Part shown: in pieces, positions 1 to 5,005 of the stretch
Numbering within the stretch: the first letter of the stretch is position 1
Layout: each line of letters starts with the position of its first letter
Origin: Holophagae bacterium
Lineage (GTDB): Bacteria > Acidobacteriota > Thermoanaerobaculia > Thermoanaerobaculales > Sulfomarinibacteraceae
Assembly: GCA_030609785.1 (NCBI GenBank)
Contig: JAUWTC010000248.1
Coordinates: forward strand, 1 to 5,005
Direction of reading: 5' to 3'
DNA: 5,005 nt
Notes under the pieces: generated by a model
The model's database searches: none
What the model saw: the letters and a program-made list of their open reading frames with translations, nothing else
What the model was told of the DNA's origin: nothing
Translations under genes and position numbers: made by a program

Positions 1-125
1 ATCTCGGCCAAACCGGTTACCGCCGTGTCCCAAACCGGACGCAACGCCAGCCACACCAGTATGGCGATGACCAGGGTTAGCGGCAGCCGCTTGAGAAAGG
101 CGCCTGCGACTGGGGACCGCGCCAT
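1..125 (-). CDS. Small membrane protein downstream of exosortase, N-terminal part only; probably exosortase H-associated membrane protein
   Basis: Only the first 41 codons are inside the window; the gene continues past the left edge. The visible protein starts MARSPVAGAF, has a basic patch (K12, R13), then a strongly hydrophobic helix at about residues 14-29 (LPLTLVIAILVWLALR), which reads as a membrane anchor or first transmembrane segment with the N-terminus inside. The ATG at 125-123 is 3 bp after the xrtH stop codon, with AAGGAC, a usable ribosome binding site, lying in the last xrtH codons, so the two genes are almost certainly co-transcribed and perhaps translationally coupled. XrtH-type exosortases are known to be followed by a dedicated small membrane protein of unknown mechanism; position and hydrophobic start fit that, but 41 residues are too few to prove family membership. 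It could be any other small membrane protein. Confidence 0.6.
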   Translation of the reverse strand, partial: MARSPVAGAFLKRLPLTLVIAILVWLALRPVWDTAVTGLAE

Positions 126-128
126 AGT

Positions 129-650
129 TTAGTCCTTCTTCTGGGTCCTGGGCGATGCGAAACGATCGGCCCAGAGCATCCACAGGCCGACCCCGAACAG
201 AATGACGATCGACTGCCAAATAAATATGTGGGACGAGTTGAAGAGGTCGGGAAGGAAGATGCCGATATAAAAGAGGGAGATGATTCGGACGAGGTTGATT
301 GCCTGGATCGCCAGAAGCCCACCAAGGACGCCAAAGATTTTCGCGGGCCAACGGGCCGGAAAGGCAAGAACGCCGGAGATGAAAATCAAGCTGGTGATCA
401 GACCGTTGCATCCGTTGTAAATCGTGACTGCGAATCTCGGGGATGTCAGCTGGCATCCGTTTACGGTCATCTCCTCTCCGAACAGCACGAGGAGGTGTCC
501 TGAAATCTTGGCAACCAATGTCGTAAAGGGGAGGACAAAGGCCTGATCGACTGGCTTCAATGCCACGACGGTAAAGCTGATACCGAGGATTGCGAGAAAG
601 AGAATCAGGAAGCGTGTCTCCGGGCGCTCCCACAGTTGTCCGACATTCAT
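129..650 (-). CDS. xrtH: Exosortase, XrtH type
   Basis: A 173-residue polytopic membrane protein with the exosortase/archaeosortase signature: Cys81 in NGCNG, Arg122 in NLVRI and His141 in SSHIFIWQ, the presumed catalytic triad of this transpeptidase/protease family. Hydrophobic segments lie near residues 13-31, 37-57, 84-98, 103-127 and 143-162. The short length, without the long C-terminal extension of EpsI-fused exosortases, is typical of the XrtH branch, which recognises IPTLxxWG-type C-terminal sorting signals (family knowledge; no substrate gene lies in this window). It would act in the inner membrane, cleaving the C-terminal signal of exported proteins and probably passing them to a surface attachment step. 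The start at 650 is supported by GGAGG four bases upstream. It follows the kinase gene by 48 bp and precedes the next membrane protein by 3 bp. Exosortase assignment is firm; the H subtype is slightly less so. Confidence 0.88.
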   Translation of the reverse strand: MNVGQLWERPETRFLILFLAILGISFTVVALKPVDQAFVLPFTTLVAKISGHLLVLFGEEMTVNGCQLTSPRFAVTIYNGCNGLITSLIFISGVLAFPARWPAKIFGVLGGLLAIQAINLVRIISLFYIGIFLPDLFNSSHIFIWQSIVILFGVGLWMLWADRFASPRTQKKD

Positions 651-698
651 AAGGCCTCCATTGACGGCACCCCGGGTGGAGTTACGCTTGGCGTGGGA

Positions 699-3200
699 TC
701 ATACCTCGGATTTGATGGCTTGTACGAGATCGGCGCACGAAGGGAAGCGGTCCCGTGGGTTCTTTGCCAGGCACCGGAGGATTGCCGTGGCGATATCGGA
801 AGGGAGGTGCGGCGCGAATTCCCTTGGATCCGGTGGAGTGCATTCGAGATGGGCCTCGATGACGTTGCCGCCGGCAAATGGGGGCTGGCCTGCTGCCAAG
901 TGAAAGGCGGTTGCCCCAAGCGAATAGATGTCGGAGGCCGGAGTTGGCGCTTCGCCACGAATCTGCTCCGGAGCCATGTAGAAGGGCGTTCCGCACACGC
1001 CGGCTGATACGCCTTCCTCCGAATCCAGGCGGGCGGCAATTCCGAAATCGAGAATCTTGATGTTGCCGTCGTCGGTCAGGAGAATGTTGGCGGGTTTCAG
1101 GTCACGGTGGATGACCTGATGGTTGTGAGCATAGCTCAGGGCTGAAGCCAGCTTGATCAACAGGGGTCTCAGTTGGGAACGGATGCGCTCGGGTGCTGTC
1201 TTGTTCAGTTTGTCCAGCGGTTCGCCTCGGACCAGTTCCATGGCGATGAAGTAGCCGTCGAAGCCGGCCTCAAAATCGTACACGGTGACGATGCTCGGGT
1301 GGTTGAGGGTCGCCGAGGCCTTGGCCTCTTGTTCCAACCTTGCGGCTTCTTCTTTCGATGTCGTTCGGAGGACCTTGATGGCGACATCCCTTTCCAGCCG
1401 AGTGTCGCGTGCAAGATAGACGACGCCCATGCCGCCGCGGCCCAATTCGTGCCGGATTTCGTACCTGAGAGCGCCTTCTGACATCTGAGGTGTCGCCGCG
1501 TCCTGAGGGGTTTGAGCCGGCAGCGTAGCCGACAGGTCGCCCCCGGACGGATGGGCGTCGAGTGTTGCCTTGAGGGCCTGAGCCGGTCGGTAGGAGTAAT
1601 CGTGGCTGAGAACCCGATTGAGCTGAGCGCGGGCGGAGTCGATGTCTCCCAGTTCGAAGAGTTCTCGGGCGAGGGCTACTGCCGGGTCCAGACGCCCCGG
1701 CTGAAGTGCGACCCCGAGGACCGCACGTTGAAGGCATGCAACGGCTTCTTCGGGCATGCCGGCGGCCTTCTTGTGGGCCGCCAAGTCTAAGACAATATCC
1801 GGGATGTCCGGGACCGGGCCTGGGAAGGAACAGAGGAGGTTGAAGGCCTCGTCCAACATATCCTCCTGGTGGAGTGATCTCAGAGCCTCTTGGAGGGCGC
1901 CGAGCCGTGCCAGACAATGCGCGGCATCGGCGGTTCGTCCGATGCTTTTGAACAAGCCGAGGGCCCTCTCGTCTTCGCCGGCGCGTTCCGCGCACATGGC
2001 GGCCTTCTCGAGATTGCCTGCCAGTTCGTACACGTCTCCCGCCTCTCCCCAGCGGGCCATCGCCTCGAGGATCGGTGCCGCCAGGTCCCATCGATATGCC
2101 TCCCGGGCCAACTCGGCCGCGGAACCGGGCTGTCCGGACGCCTCAAGGCGACTGACCGCCTCATCGACCTGCCCGGTGGCGCGCAGGAGCTCGATCATTT
2201 CGGGAAGCATGCCGAGAGACTCAAGCAAGGGCAGGAGATTTTGGGTCTCCGACGCGGCGTCGTCGCGGAGGGTGGATCCCGATTCACCGTCGATCGCGCT
2301 GGACGAGCCCTGTTTTTCCAGTCGGGCATACAGGTCGCGGAGGTGATTGAGCCGTAAACGAACGGAGCTTTCCATGTTGCCGGCCGCCAGTTCGGCTGCG
2401 GCGGCTTCCGTCAGCAGACCTGCACGGGAAAAGGCTGCGGCAGCCTTGGCCGAGTTCCCGACGACCTGCCATTCACGGGCTGCCGGCTCCCAGGCATCCT
2501 CCATCTCGTAAAGCTGTGCCAGCAGCGTGTGATCACTGGCCTCTCGAGCGGCGCGCAGGGCGGACCGAAACGCGCCGTGGCCGGAACGGAGGCGTCCCTT
2601 TTCCAGGGCGTGGCGAGCGGTGTGAGCGGCTCGTTTGATATCCGAATTTCGGAGCCAGGCATCGATAGCCTCGTCGAATCGACCTTGAGTTTCCAACCAC
2701 GTCCCCATCTCCCGAGAACAGAGCCGAGCCGCTTCGGTGTCACCCGCCCGGTGGTAGAGGCGGGAGGCTTCGGTGAGGTGGCGACCACCGGCAGAGCGGA
2801 GACAGTCGGCAGCGGTTCGATACTGCCCCAGTCGAGTGGCCGCATCGGCAGCGCCTTCCCAGTCCTCGGCCTGTTTGAAGAGTTTCAGGGCCTTGGCGGT
2901 GTTGCCGGCCTTGAGGAAAAGCTGGGCCGCACCTCGGTGGTCCCCTCGCCGGTGGAGCTTTCTGGCGAGAGCACGGTCAGGATTCTTGCGGGACAACAGC
3001 CCAAAAAATCCCCAGAGAATCAGAGCGATCGCGATGGAGTTGCCCACGATGGCGCCCTTGGGACCGATCAGAGCGCCTATCCAAGTGCTGGATGCAGTTC
3101 CGCTCTTCATGAAAGAGTCAGTGATCCATCCGGCGTTGACCAGGGCGGTCAAAGCAAACCCGGTCACGAGAAAGGCCAGCCACCGCCGATCAGTCCGCAT
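699..3200 (-). CDS. Membrane-anchored TPR-repeat serine/threonine protein kinase with C-terminal PknB-type kinase domain
   Basis: An 833-residue protein. Two transmembrane helices (about 7-25 and 48-69) follow a basic N-terminus (MRTDRR), so everything after residue 70 should be cytoplasmic. Residues ~80-545 form a long alpha-helical array of degenerate TPR-like hairpins with a recurring (A/L)G(N/D/Q)xxxA pattern, e.g. at 98, 124, 152, 247, 394, 407 and 517; such arrays bind partner proteins. A Pro/Ala/Thr-rich linker (~548-578) leads to a kinase domain at 580-830 with all key residues: glycine loop GRGGMG 587-592, Lys609 in VAIK, probable alpha-C Glu625, HRDLKPAN 698-705 with catalytic Asp700, DFG 718-720, APE 743-745, Asp757 and the late Arg818. 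It should be active. Domain order is the reverse of classical PknB, where the kinase is N-terminal. ATG 3200 has GGTGA four bases upstream. It is the first gene of the kinase-xrtH run, suggesting a link to surface-protein processing (inference). Confidence 0.93.
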   Translation of the reverse strand: MRTDRRWLAFLVTGFALTALVNAGWITDSFMKSGTASSTWIGALIGPKGAIVGNSIAIALILWGFFGLLSRKNPDRALARKLHRRGDHRGAAQLFLKAGNTAKALKLFKQAEDWEGAADAATRLGQYRTAADCLRSAGGRHLTEASRLYHRAGDTEAARLCSREMGTWLETQGRFDEAIDAWLRNSDIKRAAHTARHALEKGRLRSGHGAFRSALRAAREASDHTLLAQLYEMEDAWEPAAREWQVVGNSAKAAAAFSRAGLLTEAAAAELAAGNMESSVRLRLNHLRDLYARLEKQGSSSAIDGESGSTLRDDAASETQNLLPLLESLGMLPEMIELLRATGQVDEAVSRLEASGQPGSAAELAREAYRWDLAAPILEAMARWGEAGDVYELAGNLEKAAMCAERAGEDERALGLFKSIGRTADAAHCLARLGALQEALRSLHQEDMLDEAFNLLCSFPGPVPDIPDIVLDLAAHKKAAGMPEEAVACLQRAVLGVALQPGRLDPAVALARELFELGDIDSARAQLNRVLSHDYSYRPAQALKATLDAHPSGGDLSATLPAQTPQDAATPQMSEGALRYEIRHELGRGGMGVVYLARDTRLERDVAIKVLRTTSKEEAARLEQEAKASATLNHPSIVTVYDFEAGFDGYFIAMELVRGEPLDKLNKTAPERIRSQLRPLLIKLASALSYAHNHQVIHRDLKPANILLTDDGNIKILDFGIAARLDSEEGVSAGVCGTPFYMAPEQIRGEAPTPASDIYSLGATAFHLAAGQPPFAGGNVIEAHLECTPPDPREFAPHLPSDIATAILRCLAKNPRDRFPSCADLVQAIKSEV

Positions 3201-3229
3201 GGTTCACCGAGTTCAGCCTCACGGGGAGC

Positions 3230-3258
3230 ATTGTATCGCTGATCCGGCGGAGCGGGAA
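3230..3258 (-). promoter_or_regulatory. Candidate sigma70-type promoter of the kinase-xrtH operon
   Basis: On the minus strand TACAAT (3235-3230) matches the -10 consensus at five of six bases. Seventeen bases upstream is TTCCCG (3258-3253), a poor -35. Transcription from here would begin near 3223, leaving a leader of about 23 bases before the ATG at 3200. Support comes only from the -10 match and from the position in the gap between divergent genes. The promoter preferences of this organism are unknown. Confidence 0.35.
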
Positions 3259-3263
3259 CCAGA

Positions 3264-3287
3264 GATGAAGGATGAAGGATGAAGGAT
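3264..3287. repeat. GATGAAG tandem repeat, three perfect copies plus a partial one
   Basis: Three perfect head-to-tail copies of the 7-base unit GATGAAG occupy 3264-3284, followed by a partial GAT. The repeat lies in the 202-bp gap between the divergent kinase and dnaJ-like genes, upstream of both candidate promoters. It resembles the low-complexity heptamer spacers found between genes in several GC-rich phyla. No function can be read from it. Confidence 0.85.
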
Positions 3288-3330
3288 CTTCCGAAGCAGA
3301 GGCAGGGCCGATTACCTACCAACCTTTGAA

Positions 3331-3359
3331 TTGCAATATTATAAGAACTCGCTCATATT
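3331..3359 (+). promoter_or_regulatory. Candidate promoter of the dnaJ-like gene
   Basis: TTGCAA (3331-3336) and CATATT (3354-3359) are separated by 17 bases and each match the sigma70 -35 and -10 consensus at four of six positions. They lie in the only clearly AT-rich patch (about 3325-3360) of an otherwise GC-rich intergenic region. A start near 3366 would give a leader of about 37 bases. TATAAG at 3340 is an alternative -10, but without a fitting -35. No CIRCE heat-shock operator is visible. Confidence 0.3.
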
Positions 3360-3393
3360 TGGTGGGTCCCGGCGAACGATCGCTGGGTATCTC

Positions 3394-3398
3394 GGAGG
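3394..3398 (+). promoter_or_regulatory. Ribosome binding site that fixes the dnaJ-like start
   Basis: GGAGG sits four bases before the ATG at 3403. It decides the start: the reading frame is open from 3331, but the residues before 3403 match no J-domain sequence, while translation from 3403 begins [10 protein letters not shown], exactly where J-domain proteins normally begin. Confidence 0.8.
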
Positions 3399-3402
3399 TT
3401 TG

Positions 3403-4422
3403 ATGGCAACGGACTATTACAAACTTCTCGGCGTAAAGCGAGGCTCGACGCCGGAGGATATCAAGAAGGCCTATCGCAAACTGGCTCGGAAATTCCATCC
3501 TGACGTCAATCCCGGTAATGCGGAGGCTGAGGCTCGGTTCAAGCAGATCCAGGAGGCCTATGCGGTTTTGTCCGACGCCGATAAGAGAGAGCATTACGAC
3601 CGGTTCGGTTCGGTCGATCCCGGCGAGGCCGGCTTCGACCCCTTCGGCGGTGCGCGGGGTGGCCGACGAACCGGCGGAGGCGTCCACGTGGACTTCGGCG
3701 ATCTGGGCGGCATGGGTGGTTTTCAGGATCTGGGCGACATCTTCGGAAGCATTTTCGGCGGCGGTGCACCCCGCCGACCCGCTGGACCGGCAAAAGGAGA
3801 GGACCTTCTTATTCAGGTCGAGGTCAGCTTTTCGGAAGCGATGCTGGGGGCTTCGGTGACGTTGCCGGTTCAGCGAAAGGTCCGTTGCACCACGTGTAAC
3901 GGGTCGGGCGTTGAAGACTCGGCCCGGTGTTCATCGTGCCGAGGCTCGGGGACAGTTGTATCGACCGAGAGGCTCAAGGTTCGGATCCCGGACGGTATCA
4001 ACGACGGACGCCGAATCCGGGTTGCGGGCAAGGGTGCTGAGGGATCCCGAGGCGGGCCGGCCGGCGATCTGTTCGTTCGGGTCAGTGTTCGGGAACATCC
4101 GTTTTTCAAACGGGAAGGTGACGACATCCGGACGACTGTGCCCATCACCTTCCCGGAGGCCTATAGGGGAGCTGAGGTGGTCGTTGGGACGATCCATGGT
4201 CCCGTCAGGGCCAAGGTCCCCGCAGGGACCAACTCCGGGCGGACCTTCCGATTGCGGGGTAAGGGCGCCAAGAACATGAAGACCCTTACATTTGGCGACC
4301 ACCTCTACTCGGTCGAGATCGTCGTGCCCAAGGTGCAGTCTCCGGCTGGAGAAGATGCCGCTCGAAAGGTAGGTGAGCTCTACGGCGAAGATCCGAGGAA
4401 AGGGCTGCCGACGGGGCTTTAA
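3403..4422 (+). CDS. DnaJ-family co-chaperone (J domain, G/F region, two-motif zinc finger, C-terminal substrate-binding domains)
   Basis: A 339-residue J-domain protein that should stimulate the ATPase of an Hsp70 (DnaK) and deliver unfolded clients in the cytoplasm. The J domain spans about 4-67 with HPD at 32-34 and a basic helix II ([10 protein letters not shown]). A Gly/Phe-rich linker with [16 protein letters not shown] runs to ~125. Beta-sandwich domain CTD1 starts near 133 and CTD2 spans ~240-310. Only two zinc motifs are present, CTTCNGSG (Cys162, Cys165) and CSSCRGSG (Cys176, Cys179), 14 residues apart, against four in canonical DnaJ (~375 residues). The flanking sequence suggests they correspond to motifs I and IV. 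The protein is thus intermediate between DnaJ (type I) and CbpA (type II, no zinc); I give no symbol, because the main dnaJ normally lies beside dnaK or grpE, which are absent here. It diverges from the kinase operon and is followed by a G-rich repeat. Confidence 0.93.
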   Translation: MATDYYKLLGVKRGSTPEDIKKAYRKLARKFHPDVNPGNAEAEARFKQIQEAYAVLSDADKREHYDRFGSVDPGEAGFDPFGGARGGRRTGGGVHVDFGDLGGMGGFQDLGDIFGSIFGGGAPRRPAGPAKGEDLLIQVEVSFSEAMLGASVTLPVQRKVRCTTCNGSGVEDSARCSSCRGSGTVVSTERLKVRIPDGINDGRRIRVAGKGAEGSRGGPAGDLFVRVSVREHPFFKREGDDIRTTVPITFPEAYRGAEVVVGTIHGPVRAKVPAGTNSGRTFRLRGKGAKNMKTLTFGDHLYSVEIVVPKVQSPAGEDAARKVGELYGEDPRKGLPTGL

Positions 4423-4424
4423 GA

Positions 4425-4487
4425 GGTCAAAGGGGTCGAAGGGTCAAAGGGTCGAAGGGGTCAAAAGGGCCGAAGAGGTCGAGAGGG
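4425..4487 (+). repeat. Degenerate GGTC(A/G)AAG tandem array with G-quadruplex potential
   Basis: Seven units of 8-10 bases run head to tail: GGTCAAAG, GGGTCGAAG, GGTCAAAG, GGTCGAAG, GGGTCAAAAG, GGCCGAAG, AGGTCGAG. The first five alternate A and G after the TC. The array begins two bases after the dnaJ-like stop codon. It contains five runs of three or four G (4432-4435, 4441-4443, 4449-4451, 4457-4460, 4467-4469) separated by loops of 5, 5, 5 and 6 bases, which fits the standard intramolecular G-quadruplex pattern on the strand transcribed as the dnaJ-like mRNA. No conventional hairpin terminator is visible after the gene. Confidence 0.88.
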
Positions 4488-4495
4488 ACTTCACT

Positions 4496-4523
4496 GAACG
4501 TTCAACGTCCAACGTCCAACGCT
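4496..4523 (+). repeat. Heptamer array 1 (GAACGTT / CAACGTC / CAACGTC / CAACGCT)
   Basis: Four head-to-tail 7-base units of the AACGTYC type. The same family occurs in opposite orientation at 4851-4882. The array lies 25 bases beyond the stop codon of the broken P-loop gene. Confidence 0.88.
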
Positions 4524-4548
4524 GAAGTAGGACCCGTGAGGGTGGTCG

Positions 4549-4790
4549 TCATTCGTCTCTTGCGTTTGACGTGTATTCACGTTTTTTCCCTGGGTAGGCG
4601 TCGAAGAGTCTTCGATGCGCTTGTAACGAGAACTCATCCTCTCTCCGTGAATATTGCTCAATCCATGCAACCAGCATTTCCAGGCAATCGTATCCAGGTC
4701 CAGATGAGAACAGGCGAGAATTTCAGCCATTTCGCTAGCGAGAGTTGACTTGCCCGATCCGGAATTGCCAAAAATCACGATCGTATGCAT
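4549..4790 (-). pseudogene. P-loop nucleotide-kinase-like gene with large internal, frame-disrupting deletion
   Basis: From ATG 4790 the first 37 codons give a clean P-loop start: MHTIVIFG, Walker A GNSGSGKST at 8-16, then HLDLDTIAW at 29-37. From about 4680 that frame turns into nonsense and ends in the heptamer array. In another frame, from 4680 to the TGA at 4551-4549, the sequence reads EMLVAWIEQYSRREDEF, then SLQAHRRLFDAYPGKKREY and TSNARDE. I recognise this as the C-terminal end of the same small P-loop family (about 160-175 residues, annotated as AAA or ATP-binding protein, adenylate-kinase/FlaR-like; physiological role unclear). The middle, roughly 80-90 residues including the lid region, is missing and the halves are out of frame. 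CTGG at the joint (4683-4680) fits both sides, suggesting deletion at a short shared sequence. No strong ribosome binding site is visible. The recall of the family is from memory; the frame switch is seen directly. Confidence 0.78.
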
Positions 4791-4850
4791 CTGAGTGATC
4801 GTCTTGCAACGGACGGCCCTCGAGAGCGCTTCTCGACCGAACCGTTCGAA

Positions 4851-4882
4851 GTTGAACGTTGGACGTTAAGCGTTGGATGTTC
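4851..4882 (-). repeat. Heptamer array 2 (GTTGAAC / GTTGGAC / GTTAAGC / GTTGGAT / GTTC on the plus strand)
   Basis: Four 7-base units plus a partial unit, in strict 7-bp register. They are the reverse-complement form of the array at 4496-4523, so the two arrays form a long imperfect inverted pair around the broken P-loop gene. The last base lies 1 bp from the stop codon of the peptide deformylase gene. Confidence 0.88.
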
Positions 4883-4883
4883 G

Positions 4884-5005
4884 TCAACCCCACGCCCCGG
4901 CTTGCTGGAGCTTCTTGACTCTCCGAATGAACATCTTCCGCTTGAGTCCTCGGATGTGGTCGATCAGGAGGGTTCCGTTGAGGTGGTCGATCTCGTGGCA
5001 CAGGG
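4884..5005 (-). CDS. def: Peptide deformylase, C-terminal end
   Basis: The last 39 codons of a gene that enters from the right edge. The visible protein begins [17 protein letters not shown], containing HExxH within the HEIDHLNG motif, the third conserved motif of peptide deformylase. Its two His residues bind the active-site metal and the Glu is the catalytic base. The enzyme removes the formyl group from the N-terminal Met of new proteins in the cytoplasm. After the motif comes a short basic helix ([17 protein letters not shown]) ending AGAWG before TGA at 4886-4884, a normal length for the C-terminal tail of the bacterial enzyme. The other two motifs (GxGLAAxQ and EGCLS) would lie outside the window and could not be checked. 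It is the same strand as the P-loop remnant but separated from it by a repeat array. Confidence 0.92.
   Translation of the reverse strand, partial: LCHEIDHLNGTLLIDHIRGLKRKMFIRRVKKLQQAGAWG

Noticed and set aside
1270..2091. Minus-strand open frame of 273 codons inside the kinase gene
   Set aside because: It is an Arg/Gly/Pro-rich out-of-frame reading of the TPR and kinase region, while the kinase frame carries all conserved motifs.
2529..3242. Long plus-strand open frame (237 codons) opposite the kinase gene
   Set aside because: It is the reverse complement of the kinase frame, has no recognisable domain and no ribosome binding site. GC-rich third positions leave such mirror frames open.
3331..3402. 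Upstream start extending the DnaJ-like protein by 24 residues
   Set aside because: The extra residues resemble no J-domain leader, and GGAGG lies just before the ATG at 3403.
3201..3402. Search for a CIRCE/HrcA heat-shock operator before the dnaJ-like gene
   Set aside because: No TTAGCACTC-N9-GAGTGCTAA-like inverted repeat was found in the gap.
4820..4836. Hairpin TCGAGA-GCGCT-TCTCGA between the P-loop remnant and def, considered as a terminator
   Set aside because: The stem is only six pairs and there is no T-run on either side; it may be chance.
4496..4882. Heptamer arrays considered as CRISPR or insertion-sequence ends
   Set aside because: The units are 7 bp with no spacers, there is no transposase or target-site duplication, and no cas gene is present.
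4735..5001. Minus-strand open frame of 88 codons overlapping the right end
   Set aside because: It is out of frame with the clear peptide deformylase tail and runs through a repeat array, so it is a shadow.

Overview
The window comes from a GC-rich bacterium whose phylum cannot be fixed from 5 kb. Three things point to a large-genome, Gram-negative-type lineage such as Acidobacteriota, Planctomycetota or a related candidate phylum: an exosortase, a large membrane-anchored eukaryotic-type Ser/Thr kinase, and spacers filled with 7-9 bp tandem repeats. This placement is inference.

Left part (1-3200, all minus strand): a probable three-gene operon read right to left. It starts with an 833-residue protein that has two N-terminal membrane helices, a long TPR-like helical array and a C-terminal, apparently active PknB-type kinase domain. 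After 48 bp comes a complete exosortase of the XrtH type (Cys81/Arg122/His141), and 3 bp later a small membrane protein, cut by the window edge, that sits where an exosortase-H-associated protein would be expected. Exosortases process C-terminal sorting signals of exported proteins, so the operon looks like a surface-protein processing module with a cytoplasmic signalling kinase attached. The kinase link is the most interesting functional lead.

Middle (3201-3402): a divergent intergenic region with a plausible promoter for each direction and a small GATGAAG tandem repeat. To its right, on the plus strand, is a DnaJ-family co-chaperone (339 residues) with only two of the usual four CxxCxGxG motifs, so it can build only one zinc site.

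Right part (4423-5005): a repeat-rich junction. Directly after the dnaJ-like stop lies a GGTC(A/G)AAG array with a five-tract G-quadruplex motif. Two arrays of a 7-bp AACGTCC/GTTGGAC-type repeat, in opposite orientation, then flank a broken P-loop kinase gene. That gene keeps its first 37 codons and its last ~43, joined out of frame, with the middle apparently deleted. At the far right, on the minus strand, is the C-terminal end of a peptide deformylase (HEIDH zinc motif), whose stop codon lies 1 bp from the second heptamer array.

There are no rRNA, tRNA, CRISPR or transposase genes. The new observations are the kinase-XrtH linkage, the minimal zinc finger of the DnaJ protein, the internally deleted P-loop gene between inverted heptamer arrays, and the G4-capable array.
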